Notes: a model not told the origin generated them from the letters alone. A stretch of DNA of 64,000 nucleotides from Oasisia sp. SBJ-2009 (GCA_964017155.1 OZ024861.1:16467283-16531282); one strand, 5' to 3'; numbered from the stretch's first letter, positions 1 through 11,218 are shown. Numbers and translations: made by a program.

Positions 1-2244
1 GTATGCGAACGAACGTCTTTTATCGCATGGAATGGCATATCATGCTTCAGATACATCTTTGCGCAGCCTGCATACAGCCCTCGTGGCGTCGCCGTTAACA
101 CGTTTTAGAGTTCCAGATCGCAGAGAGTAGATTGCCAACACAATGAAGGGAACTTCTGTCGTTGAGTGTAGTAGTTTGAAGCTCAGCAGTACGAATGTTA
201 AATTAGATACTGTCCAAACGTCTATTTGCCTAGGCATAGGTGGACAGCTGCTTGAGACTTTGAGACAACTCATCGAAGAGTGGTATGCACCATATACAGT
301 GTACTGTGAATGAGAACAAGAATATGAATATTCTGTTCCATTTCCGACAGGAATTAGGCACTTGCGCAGAATGCAAGCCAACCTTAATTGCTCCTAGGTT
401 TGAAACTTCATTACGAGAGGCGCGGGTAGGGTAGTGTAGTGGTTTTAATACGCGCGGTCGCAGCAGGCCTGATATATTTGGTGTAAAACTCAATGGAGAG
501 AGTCTGACATTGTTGAATCTAATCGGTGTTATACCCCACGCACATTGACTTGCATCGTGCATAAAAAGTACCCGAATGTCGCACTGGCCGTCGTACCATA
601 ACACAACTGTAGTCCTATGTGTGTGTACCTTTTTGCGAAATAGGCTAGCGCAAGTAAAACATTGAAAGAACGAGGTAAAAGTGGAAGAAAGCGCCTCCCC
701 ACCCCAGTTTGCTTAGATCAAAGGCGTCGCCATCTTGAAATTTGACGTCGCCGGGAACGAAAATGGCGCGTCTGCCGGATCGTCGTGACGTCACGGTATT
801 GTTGTGGCGCGTCTTCCGGTTTGCCGCCATTACTGTGTCGCGCAGCCGAATGCTGGCGACAGATGCCGGTTTCTTTAGTGTAATCTCGACCGCATCGCGG
901 TGGGATTTGCGTCTTTGACGCCAGAGGGGTGAAGGAATGTGGGCATATGTAAGCATTGAGCCTGCTGTTTTCAATTTTGTTAGACACCGTGCACATTGTA
1001 ACGCTAGTTTATTGTTTTTTCTCAGGTGTCTGCGCCCGGTGAAGATACAGCGACACGTGGCCGACGACTTCTGGCAGCATTACAGACCGACCAGGCCCGA
1101 TGATGTGAAGATTGGCGACGCGAAACAGTCATTCGACAGTGGGTGACGCGTTGTTTTTATCAAGTTATTTTATTTATATAACCTGTTGAGGTAGATGATA
1201 ATGTAGGCCGATCACTGGGAGAATCAAATCAATGATAGCATGACATCGATACATGTATCACAGCTAGTGCGAGTGGACATTAGTTTTGATGTTGCAGTTC
1301 TCACAATCGAAACGTTTTACTCAGACGATTGGTCGAGCTATTTTTCACGCTATATGATGTATTTCAAGATACACAATGTCAAAATATGATGCAAAATAAT
1401 GCACATGAAACGAGACTTGTGTAAGAGATCGAGGTCGCACCACGGAAAGTATCTGAACACTGATATGTATAAGCACCATTCGCGCGGCGAATGCCACACA
1501 CATTATCGCATTTACACATACACCCACTCAATACAGTTGAGTAGGTGATTCTTTGACCTCATGACAGCAAGCACAACGCATTCATCTCGACTGGAAACAG
1601 CATACTTAGGAATCAGCATGCAAAGGCAACCTATACAAGTGCCTCTTTCTTTGCAATAGTGTAACTCAAGGGTTCGCATTTGACATGTCTTCCTTCAAAG
1701 ACAAGTGTAGAGATCATTCGATGTTTTGAGACCCATATGTATTGCAGTCACACATATCCCGGCACGCGGATTTGTATCTAGGTAGTGACGGAGTTCGAAT
1801 GCATACGTTGAGACATTGCCTTAGAAACAATATCATATGCTACAGTGATCAGTGCCAACAGGCCAGCTCTTTGGCCATGTCATGAGCGCTATGCCGACAA
1901 ACAGGTAACGCCAAAGGCTAGACATAACAGCGATGGCGAAGAGCCATACGAGAAAACAAAGGTTGTTCCAAACTACCCAGATAACTACGAAATGATATAC
2001 TAGACATGCGTGGGGTTCATCACTACTCGCGCGTCGCATTCTCAGAGGGTCTGTGTCGCTCACACGTCGGTCTCAAATAGGAAGACCTGAAACCAAAGAG
2101 CAGACATGTCGCAAGTTCAATATGAAAACGAAACCACAAAGCAGCTAACAGGCAATGGTCGCATCATATAATCATTGATGTTTAGCTAGCTACATACATT
2201 GTACGTCCTACAAAGCGTATTACACTACAGAGTAAATCTAGACT
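1..2244. repeat. Array copy 1
   Basis: First unit in the window; the phase is arbitrary and set by the window start. With copy 2 it shares the A-interrupted C tract (697-705) and TGTATAAGC where later copies have TGCATAAGC. It is unusual in having AGA rather than TGA after the exon-2-like word CAGCATTAC (about 1082), so one plus-strand frame stays open for 69 codons (937-1146). It also has GGTGTAAAAC where other copies have GGTCTAAAAC or GGTATAAAAC. Confidence 0.96.
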
Positions 2245-2473
2245 GTATGCGAACGAACGTCTTTTATCGCATGGAATGGCATATAATGCTTCAGATACAT
2301 CTTTGCGCAGCCTGCATACAGCCCTCGTGGCGTCGCCGTTAACACGTTTTAGAGTTCCAGATCGCAGAGAGTAGATTGCCAACACAATGAAGGGAACTTC
2401 TGTCGTTGAGTGTAGTAGTTTGAAGCTCAGCAGTACGAATGTTAAATTAGATACTGTCCAAACGTCTATTTGC

Positions 2474-2848
2474 CTAGGCATAGGTGGACAGCTGCTTGAG
2501 ACTTTGAGACAACTCATCGAAGAGTGGTATGCACCATATACAGTGTACTGTGAATGAGAACAAGAATATGAATATTCTGTTCCATTTCCGACAGGAATTA
2601 GGCACTTGCGCAGAATGCAAGCCAACCTTAATTGCTCCTAGGTTTGAAACTTCATTACGAGAGGCGCGGGTAGGGTAGTGTAGTGGTTTTAATACGCGCG
2701 GACGCAGCAGGCCTGATATATTTGGTCTAAAACTCAATGGAGAGAGTCTGACATTGTTGAATCTAATCGGTGTTATACCCAACGCACATTGACTTGCATC
2801 ATGCATAAAAAGTACCCGAATGTCGCACTGGCCGTCGTACCATAACAC
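2474..2848 (-). other. 124-codon minus-strand open frame (representative copy)
   Basis: It begins MLWYDGQCDIRVLF about 120 bp on the minus-strand side of the CpG-rich module, where a divergent transcript could start. The frame is open in nearly all copies; copy 26 keeps it with an in-frame 12-bp deletion, and copy 23 loses most of it to the inverted patch. Substitutions between copies often change residues (for example SFIPN/SFRPN/SFTPN), so I see no sign of purifying selection. It resembles no family I know. An overlapping 100-155-codon minus-strand frame covers the next 300 bp. Probably non-coding. Confidence 0.12.
2676..2686 (+). promoter_or_regulatory. Pol III A-box-like word (representative copy)
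   Basis: TAGTGTAGTGG fits the internal A-box consensus TRGYNNANNGG at every defined position and is followed by GTTTTAATACGCGCGG, reminiscent of a tRNA-derived SINE head. The same word occurs at 432-442 and in all copies except copy 23. I find no convincing B box within the usual distance downstream, so a functional Pol III promoter is not shown. Chance or a decayed tRNA-like element are both possible. Confidence 0.2.
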
Positions 2849-2940
2849 AACTGTAGTCCTATGTGTGTGTACCTTTTTGCGAAATAGGCTAGCGCAAGTA
2901 AAACATTGAAAGAACGAGGTAAAAGTGGAAGAAAGCGCCT

Positions 2941-2949
2941 CCCCACCCC
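2941..2949. repeat. Hypervariable poly-C tract (representative copy)
   Basis: In copies 1 and 2 this tract is CCCC-A-CCCC. From copy 3 on it is an uninterrupted C run whose length I count as roughly 8 to 18, differing even between otherwise near-identical copies. It lies about 25-30 bp upstream of the CpG-rich module. Its length determines which minus-strand frames appear joined. Both replication slippage and homopolymer sequencing error would produce this pattern. Confidence 0.85.
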
Positions 2950-2971
2950 AGTTTGCTTAGATCAAAGGCGT

Positions 2972-3077
2972 CGCCATCTTGAAATTTGACGTCGCCGGGA
3001 ACGAAAATGGCGCGTCTGCCGCATCGTCGTGACGTCACGGTATTGTTGTGGCGCGTCTTCCGGTTTGCCGCCATTAC
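2972..3077. promoter_or_regulatory. CpG-rich promoter-like module with YY1, CRE and ETS motifs
   Basis: Within about 105 bp lie CGCCATCTTG (2972-2981, YY1-type, reverse), AAAATGGCG (3004-3012, YY1-type, forward), the full CRE palindrome TGACGTCA (3030-3037), CTTCCGG (3057-3063, reverse ETS core CCGGAAG) and GCCGCCATTAC (3067-3077, YY1-type, reverse). CpG density is clearly higher than in the rest of the unit and there is no TATA box close by. This combination is typical of TATA-less metazoan CpG promoters, often bidirectional. The CRE is intact in every copy, including diverged copy 26. Promoter activity itself is inferred. In copy 1 the equivalent motifs lie at 728-833. Confidence 0.55.
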
Positions 3078-3162
3078 TGTGTCGCGCAGCCGAATGCTGG
3101 CGACAGATGCCAGTTTCTTTAGTGTAATCTCGACCGCATCGCGGTGGGATTTGCGTCTTTGA
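3007..3162 (+). other. 51-codon open frame across the CpG-rich module
   Basis: An ATG in the second YY1-type word opens a plus-strand frame of 51 codons beginning MARLP, Arg-rich with a short hydrophobic stretch, ending at TGA 16 bp after the GCGGTGGG word. It is open in the copies I checked. At least two minus-strand frames over the same bases are also open, so low stop density in CpG-rich sequence explains it. I recognise no family and do not regard it as a demonstrated gene. Confidence 0.12.
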
Positions 3163-3192
3163 CGCCAGAGGGGTGAAGGAATGTGGGCATAT

Positions 3193-3269
3193 GTAAGCAT
3201 TGAGCCTGCTGTTTTCAATTTTGTTAGACACCGTGCACATTGTAACGCTAGTTTATTGTTTTTTCTCAG
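3193..3269 (+). other. Candidate 77-nt GT-AG intron in each unit
   Basis: About 115 bp downstream of the promoter-like module, CATAT|GTAAGC gives a good 5' splice site. Seventy-seven bases later ATTGTTTTTTCTCAG|GTGTCTG gives a strong polypyrimidine tract and acceptor, with TTGTAAC about 30 nt upstream as a possible branch point. Both sites are kept in the copies I compared, including copy 26 where the donor is GTAAGA. In copy 1 the intron is 949-1025. Splicing would join AT|G and create an ATG across the junction. The alternative ATG 12 nt before the donor is ATC in copies 12, 13, 14, 16, 18 and 23, so any transcript is more likely non-coding. Confidence 0.4.
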
Positions 3270-3389
3270 GTGTCTGCGCCCGGTGAAGATACAGCGACAC
3301 GTGGCCGACGACTTCTGGCAGCATTACTGACCGACCAGGCCCGATGATGTGAAGATTGGCGACGCGGAACAGTCATTCGACAGTGGGTG
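3270..3389 (+). other. Exon-2-like block of the unit
   Basis: GC-rich block that follows the acceptor and ends where the sequence turns AT-rich (GTTGTTTTTATCAAG). In the frame reading VKIQRHVADDFWQHY a TGA stops translation in all copies except copy 1 (AGA) and copy 10 (TTA), where it continues PTRPDDVKIGDA. The array's right boundary falls inside this block in copy 26. It could be a non-coding exon, or a dead exon of a gene whose 5' end was amplified. Confidence 0.25.
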
Positions 3390-4489
3390 ACGCGTTGTTT
3401 TTATCAAGTTATTTTATTTATATAACCTGTTGAGGTAGATGATAACGTAGGCCGATCACTGGGATAATCAAATCAATGATAGCATGACATCGATACATGT
3501 ATCACAGCTAGTGCGAGTGGACATTAGTTTTGATGTTGCAGTTCTCACAATCGAAACGTATTACTCAGACGATTGATCGAGGAATTGTTCACGCTATATG
3601 ATGTATTTCAAGATACACAATGTCAAAATATGATGCAAAATAATGCACATGAAGCGAGACTTGTGTAAGAGGTCGAGATCGCACCGCGGAAAGTATCTTA
3701 ACACTGATATGTATAAGCACCATTCGCGCGGCCAATGCCACACACATTATCGCATGTACACATACACCCACTCAATACAGTTGAGTAGATGATTCTTTGA
3801 CGGTCATGACAGCAAGCACAACGCATTCATCTCGACTGGAAACAGCATACTTAGGAATCAGCATGCAAAGGCAACCTATACAAGTGCCTCTTTCTTTGCA
3901 ATAGTGTAACTCAAGGGTTCGCATTTGACATGTCTTCCTTCAAAGACAAGTGTAGAGATCATTCGATGTTTTGAGACCCATATTTATTGCAGTCACACAT
4001 ATCTCGGCACGCGGATTTGTATCTAGGTAGTGACGGAGTTCGAATGCATATATTGATAGATTGCCTTGGAAACAATATCACATGCTACAGTGATCAGTGC
4101 CAACAGGCCAGCTCTTTGGCCATGTCATGAGCGCTATGCCGACAAACAGGTAACGCCAAAGGCTAGACATAACAGCGATGGCGAAAAGCCATACGAGAAA
4201 ACAAAGGTTGTTCCAAACTACCCAGATAACTACGAAATGATGTACTAGACATGCGTGGGGTTCATCACTTCTCGCGCGTCGCATTCTCAGAGGGTCTGTG
4301 TCGCTCACACGTCGGTCTCAAATAGGAAGACCTGAAACCAAAGAGCAGACATGTCGCAAGTTCAATATGAAAACGAAACCACAAAGCAGCTAACAGGCAG
4401 TGGTCGCATCATATAATCATTGATGTTGAGCTAGCTACATACATTGTACGTCCTACAAAGCGTATTACACTACAGAGTAAATCTAGACC
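3390..4489. other. Featureless 3' half of the unit (representative copy)
   Basis: About 1.1 kb of mixed-composition sequence after the exon-like block. It holds only short open frames on both strands (60 and 76 codons, hydrophobic on the minus strand), a minus-strand AATAAA at 3983-3988 and another AATAAA in the ATTTTATTTA block. I see no RNA gene, transposon end or internal repeat. Confidence 0.5.
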
Positions 4490-6733
4490 GTATGCGAACG
4501 AACGTCTTTTATCGCATGGAATGGCATATAATGCTTCAGATACATCTTTGCGCAGCCTGCATACAGCCCTCGTGGCGTCGCCGTTAACACGTTTTAGAGT
4601 TCCAGATCGCAGAGAGTAGATTGCCAACACAATAAAGGGAACTTCTGTCGTTGAGTGTAGTAGTTTGAAGCTCAGCAGTACGAATGTTAAATTAGATACT
4701 GTCCAAACGTCTATTTGCCTAGGCATAGATGGAAAGCTGCTTGAGACTTTGAGTCAACTCATCGAAGAGTGGTATGCACCATATACAGTGTACTGTGAAT
4801 GAGAACAAGAATATGAATATTCTGTTCCATTTCCGACAGGAATTAGGCACTTGCGCAGAATGCAAGCCTACCTCAATTGCTCCTAGGTTTGAAACTTCAT
4901 TACGAGAGGCGCGGGTAGGGTAGTGTAGTGGTTTTAATACGCGCGGACGCAGCAGGCCTGATATATTTGGTATAAAACTCAATGCAGAGAGTCTGACATT
5001 GTTGAATCTAATCGGTGTTATACCCCACGCACATTGACTTGCATCGTGCATAAAAAGTACCCGAATGTCGCACTGGCCGTCGTACCATAACACAACTGTA
5101 GTCCTATATTGCGAAAGTACCTTATTGCGAAATAGGCTAGCGCAAGTAAAACATTGAAAGAACGAAGTAAAAGTGGAAGAAAGCGCCTCCCCCCCCCCCC
5201 ATTATGCTTAGATCAAAGGCGTCGCCATCTTGAAATTTGACGTCGCCGGGAACGAAAATGGCGCGTCTGCCGTATCGTCGTGACGTCACGGTATTGTTGT
5301 GGCGCGTCTTCCGGTTTGCCGCCATTACTGTGTCGCGCAGCCGAATGCTGGCGACAGATGCCAGTTTCTTTAGTGTAATCTCGACCGCATCGCGGTGGGA
5401 TTTGCGTCTTTGACGCCAGTGGGGTGAAGGAATGTGGGCATATGTAAGCACTGAGCCTGCTGTTTTCAATTTTGTTAGACACCGTGCACATTGTAACGCT
5501 GGTTTATTGTTTTTTCTCAGGTGTCTGCGCCCGGTGAAGATACAGCGACACGTGGCCGACGACTTCTGGCAGCATTACTGACCGACCAGGCCCGATGATG
5601 TGGAGATTGGCGACGCGGAACAGTCATTCGACAGTGGGTGACGCGTTGTTGTTATCAAGTTATTTTATTTATATAACCTGTTGAGGTAGATGATAATGTA
5701 GGCCGATCACTGGGAGAATCAAATCAATGATAGCATGACATCGATACATGTATCACAGGTAGTGCGAGTGGACATTAGTTTTGATGTTGCAGTTCTCACA
5801 ATCGAAACGTTTTACTCAGACGATTGATTGAGCTATTTTTCACGCTATATGATGTATTTCAAGATACACAATGTCAAAATATGATGCCAAATAATGCACA
5901 TAAAACGAGACTTGTGTAAGAGGTCGAGATCGCACTGTATCTTAACACTGATATGCATAAGCACCATTCGCGCGGCGAATGCCACGCACATTATCGCATG
6001 TACACATACACCCACTCAATACAGTTGAGTAGATGATTCTTTGACCGTCATGGCAGCAAGCACAACGCATTCATCTCGACTGGAAACAGCATACTTAGGA
6101 ATCAGCATGCAAAGGCAACCTATACAAGTGCCTCTTTCTTTGCAATAGTGTAACTCAAGGGTTCGCATTTGACATGTCTTCCTTGAAAGACAAGTGTAGA
6201 GATCATTCGATGTTTTGAGACCCATATTTATTGCAGTCACACATATCTCGGCACGCGGATTTGTATCTAGGTAGTGACGGAGTTCGAATGCATATGTTGA
6301 TACATTGCCTTGGAAACAATATCATATGCTACAGTGATCAGTGCCAACAGGCCAGCTCTTTGGCCATGTCATGAGTGCTATGCCGACAAACAGGTAACGC
6401 CAAAGGCTAGACATAACAGCGATGGCGAAGAGCCATTCGATAAACCAAAGGTTGTTCCAAACTACCCAGATAACTACGAAATGATATACTAAACATGCGT
6501 GGGGTTCATCACTACTCGCGCGTCGCATTCTCAGAGGGTCTGTGTCGCTCACACGTCGGTCTCAAATAGGACGACCTGAAACCAAAGAGCAGACATGTCG
6601 CAAGTTCAATATGAAAACGAAACCACAAAGCAGCTAACAGGCAATGGTCGCATCATATAATCATTGATGTTGAGCTAGCTACATACATTGTACGTCCTAC
6701 AAAGCGTATTACACTACAGAGTAAATCTAGACT
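4490..6733. repeat. Array copy 3
   Basis: First copy with an uninterrupted C run (about 12) followed by ATTATGCTTAG. It carries a deletion of about 7 bp in the word CACCGCGGAAAGTATC (near 5935), shared only with copy 4. The short GT stretch at about 5105 is rearranged to TATATTGCGAAAGTACC, unique to this copy. It has the TATAAAA allele at about 4971. Confidence 0.96.
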
Positions 6734-8971
6734 GTATGCGAACGAACGTCTTTTATCGCATGGAATGGCATATAATGCTTCAGATACATCTTTGCGCAGC
6801 CTGCATACAGCCCTCGTGGCGTCGCCGTTAACACGTTTTAGAGTTCCAGATCGCAGAGAGTAGATTGCCAACACAATAAAGGGAACTTCTGTCGTTGAGT
6901 GTAGTAGTTTGAAGCTCAGCAGTACGAATGTTAAATTAGATACTGTCTAAACGTCTATTTGCCTAGGCATAGGTGGAAAGCTGCTTGAGACTTTGAGACA
7001 ACTCATCGAAGAGTGGTATGCACCATATACAGTGTACTGTGAATGAGAACAAGAATATGAATATTCTGTTCCATTTCCGACAAGAATTAGGCACTTGCGC
7101 AGAATGCAAGTCAACCTCAATTGCTCCTATGTTTGAAACTTCATTACGAGAGGCGCGGGTAGGGTAGTGTAGTGGTTTTAATACGCGCGGACGCAGCAGG
7201 CCTGATATATTTGGTCTAAAACTCAATGGAGAGAGTCTGACATTGTTGAATCTAATCGGTGTTATTCCCCACGCACATTGACTTGCATCGTGCATAAAAA
7301 GTACCCGAATGTCGCACTGGCCGTCGTACCATAACACAACTGTAGTCCTATGTGTGTGTACCTTATTGCGAAATAGGCTAGCGCAAGTAAAACATTGAAA
7401 GAACGAAGTAAAAGTGGAAGAAAGCGCCTCCCCCCCCCATTATGCTTAGATCAAAGGCGTCGCCATCTTGAAATTTGACGTCGCCGGGAACGAAAATGGC
7501 GCGTCTGCCGTATCGTCGTGACGTCACGGTATTGTTGTGGCGCGTCTTCCGGTTTGCCGCCATTACTGTGTCGCGCAGCCGAATGCTGGCGACAGATGCC
7601 AGTTTCTTTAGTGTAATCTCGACCGCATCGCGGTGGGATTTGCGTCTTTGACGCCAGTGGGGTGAAGGAATGTGGGCATATGTAAGCACTGAGCCTGCTG
7701 TTTTCAATTTTGTTAGACACCGTGCACATTGTAACGCTGGTTTATTGTTTTTTCTCAGGTGTCTGCGCCCGGTGAAGATACAGCGACACGTGGCCGACGA
7801 CTTCTGGCAGCATTACTGACCGACCAGGCCCGATGATGTGGAGATTGGCGACGCGGAACAGTCATTCGACAGTGGGTGACGCGTTGTTGTTATCAAGTTA
7901 TTTTATTTATATAACCTGTTGAGGTAGATGATAATGTAGGCCGATCACTGGGAGAATCAAATCAATGATAGCATGACATCGATACATGTATCACAGGTAG
8001 TGCGAGTGGACATTAGTTTTGATGTTGCAGTTCTCACAATCGAAACGTTTTACTCAGACGATTGATTGAGCTATTTTTCACGCTATATGATGTATTTCAA
8101 GATACACAATGTCAAAATATGATGCCAAATAATGCACATAAAACGAGACTTGTGTAAGAGGTCGAGATCGCACTGTATCTTAACACTGATATGCATAAGC
8201 ACCATTCGCGCGGCGAATGCCACGCACATTATCGCATGTACACATACACCCACTCAATACAGTTGAGTAGATGATTCTTTGACCGTCATGGCAGCAAGCA
8301 CAACGCATTCATCTCGACTGGAAACAGCATACTTAGGAATCAGCATGCAAAGGCAACCTATACAAGTGCCTCTTTCTTTGCAATAGTGTAACTCAAGGGT
8401 TCGCATTTGACATGTCTTCCTTGAAAGACAAGTGTAGAGATCATTCGATGTTTTGAGACCCATATTTATTGCAGTCACACATATCTCGGCACGCGGATTT
8501 GTATCTAGGTAGTGACGGAGTTCGAATGCATATGTTGATACATTGCCTTGGAAACAATATCATATGCTACAGTGATCAGTGCCAACAGGCCAGCTCTTTG
8601 GCCATGTCATGAGTGCTATGCCGACAAACAGGTAACGCCAAAGGCTAGACATAACAGCGATGGCGAAGAGCCATTCGATAAACCAAAGGTTGTTCCAAAC
8701 TACCCAGATAACTACGAAATGATATACTAGACATGCGTGGGGTTCATCACTACTCGCGCGTCGCATTCTCAGAGGGTCTGTGTCGCTCACACGTCGGTCT
8801 CAAATAGGACGACCTGAAACCAAAGAGCAGACATGTCGCAAGTTCAATATGAAAACGAAACCACAAAGCAGCTAACAGGCAATGGTCGCATCATATAATC
8901 ATTGATGTTGAGCTAGCTACATACATTGTACGTCCTACAAAGAGTATTACACTACAGAGTAAATCTAGACA
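6734..8971. repeat. Array copy 4
   Basis: Its right two thirds are almost identical to copy 3 at an offset of 2238 bp, including the ~7-bp deletion and the ATTATGCTTAG allele, which implies a recent single-unit duplication. The C run is about 9. Shortest complete unit, 2238 bp. Confidence 0.96.
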
Positions 8972-11218
8972 GTATGCGAACGAACGTCTTTTATCGCATG
9001 GAATGGCATATAATGCTTCAGATACATCTTTGCGCAGCCTGCATACAGCCCTCGTGGCGTCGCCGTTAACACGTTTTAGAGTTCCAGATCGCAGAGAGTA
9101 GATTGCCAACACAATAAAGGGAACTTCTGTCGTTGAGTGTAGTAGTTTGAAGCTCAGCAGTACGAATGTTAAATTAGATACTGTCCAAACGTCTATTTGC
9201 CTAGGCATAGATGGAAAGCTGCTTGAGACTTTGAGACAACTCATCGAAGAGTGGTATGCACCATATACAGTGTACTGTGAATGAGAACAAGAATATGAAT
9301 ATTCTGTTCCATTTCCGACAGGAATTAGGCACTTGCGCAGAATGCAAGCCTACCTCAATTGCTCCTAGGTTTGAAACTTCATTACGAGAGGCGCGGGTAG
9401 GGTAGTGTAGTGGTTTTAATACGCGCGGACGCAGCAGGCCTGATATATTTGGTCTAAAACACAATGGAGAGAGTCTGACATTGTTGAATCTAATCGGTGT
9501 TATACCCCACGCACATTGACTTGCATCGTGCATAAAAAGTACCCGAATGTCGCACTGGCCGTCGTACCATAACACAACTGTAGTCCTATGTGTGTGTACC
9601 TTATTGCGAAATAGGCTAGCGCAAGTAAAACATTGAAAGAACGAGGTAAAAGTGGAAGAAAGCGCCTCCCCCCCCCCAGTTTGCTTAGAACAAAGGCGTC
9701 GCCATCTTGAAATTTGACGTCGCCGGGAATGAAAATGGCGCGCCTGCCGTATTGTCGTGACGTCACGGTATTGTTGTGGCGCGTCTTCCGGTTTGCCGCC
9801 ATTACTGTGTCGCGCAGCCGAATGCTGGCGACAGATGCCAGTTTCTTTAGTGTAATCTGGACCGCATCGCGGTGGGACTTGCGTCTTTGACGCCAGTGGG
9901 GTGAAGGAATGTGGGCATATGTAAGCATTGAGCCTGCTGTTTTCAATTTTGTTAGACACCGTGCACATTGTAACGCTGGTTTATTGTTTTTTCTCAGGTG
10001 TCTGCGCCCGGTGAACATACAGCGACACGTGGCCGACGACTTCTGGCAGCATTACTGACCGACCAGGCCAGATGATGTGAAGATTGGCGACGCGGAACAG
10101 TCATTCGACAGTGGGTGACGCGTTGTTTTTATCAAGTTATTTTATTTATATAAGGTAGATGATGTAGATGATAATGTAGGCCGATCACTGGGAGAATCAA
10201 ATCAATGATAGCATGACATCGATACATGTATCACAGCTAGTGCGAGTGGACATTAGTTTTGATGTTGCAGTTCTCACAATCGAAACGTTTTACTCAGACG
10301 ATTGATCGAGCTATTTTTCACGCTATATGATGTATTTCAAGATACACAATGTCAAAATATGATGAAAAATAATGCACATGAAACGAGACTTGTGTAAGAG
10401 GTCGAGATCCCACCGCGGAAAGTATCTTAACACTGATATGCATAAGCACCATTCGCGCGGCCAATGCCACACACATTATCGCATGTACACATACACCCAC
10501 TCAATATAGTTGAGTAGATGATTCTTTGACCGTCATGACAGCAAGCACAACGCATTCATCTCGACTGGAAACAGCATACTTAGGAATCAGCATGCAAAGG
10601 CAACCTATACAAATGCCTCTTTCTTTGCAATAGTGTAACTCAAGGGTTCGCATTTGACATGTCTTCCTTCAAAGACAAGTGTAGAGATCATTCGATGTTT
10701 TGAGACCCACATTTATTGCAGTCACACATATCTCGGCACGCGGATTTGTATCTAGGTAGTGACGGAGTTCGAATGCATATGTTGATACATTGCCTTGGAA
10801 ACAATATCATATGCTACAGTGATCAGTGCCAACAGGCCAGCTCTTTGGCCATGTCATGAGCGCTATGCCGACAAACAGGTAACGCCAAAGGCTAGACATA
10901 ACAGCGATGGCGAAGAGCCATACGAGAAAACAAAGGTTGTTCCAAACTACCCAGATAACTACGAAATGATATACTAGACATGCGTGGGGTTCATCACTAC
11001 TCGCGCGTCGCATTCTCAGAGGGTCTGTATCGCTCACACGTCGGTCTCAAATAGGAAGATCTGAAACCAAAGAGCAGACATGTCGCAAGTTCAATATGAA
11101 AACGAAACCACAAAGCAGCTAACAGGCAATGGTCGCATCATATAATCATTGATGTTGAGCTAGCTACATACATTGTACGTCCTACAAAGCGTATTACACT
11201 ACAGAGTAAATCTAGACT
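8972..11218. repeat. Array copy 5 (type A of the A-B dimer)
   Basis: Carries TTAGAACAAAGG after a C run of about 10, ATTGTCGTGACGTCA in the promoter-like module, and a private rearrangement AAGGTAGATGATGTAGATGA near 10153 that replaces CCTGTTGA. All of these recur only in copy 7, about 4496 bp downstream. Confidence 0.96.

Larger units (their letters stand above)
2245..4489. repeat. Array copy 2 (reference copy for the unit map)
   Basis: Complete unit collinear with copy 1 at a constant 2244-bp offset through the CpG-rich module and intron. It is used here for sub-feature coordinates. Private variants include CCAACGCAC at about 2778 and CCGCATCGTC in the promoter-like module. Minus-strand AATAAA words lie in the ATTTTATTTATATAA block after the exon-like region and at 3983-3988. 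Confidence 0.96.

Noticed and set aside
718..996. 92-codon Arg-rich minus-strand frame over the CpG-rich module, present in almost every copy
   Set aside because: At least three frames on both strands are open over the same bases. Low stop density in CpG-rich promoter-like sequence explains all of them, and no domain is recognisable.
1785..1805. GAGTTCGAATGC as a tRNA T-arm or Pol III B box
   Set aside because: Only a partial match to GGTTCGANNCC, no A box at proper spacing and no cloverleaf could be drawn around it.
1833..2063. 76-codon hydrophobic minus-strand frame and overlapping 60-codon plus-strand frame, repeated in each unit
   Set aside because: Short, no signal for expression, missing or altered in several copies; the hydrophobic look is not enough to call a membrane protein.
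9201..9968. 255-codon minus-strand open frame (similar 248-250-codon frames at 15943-16692, 20448-21194, 42948-43700, 51956-52708)
   Set aside because: These exist only where poly-C length puts two unrelated shorter frames in phase. Which two frames fuse changes from copy to copy, so they are not conserved genes.
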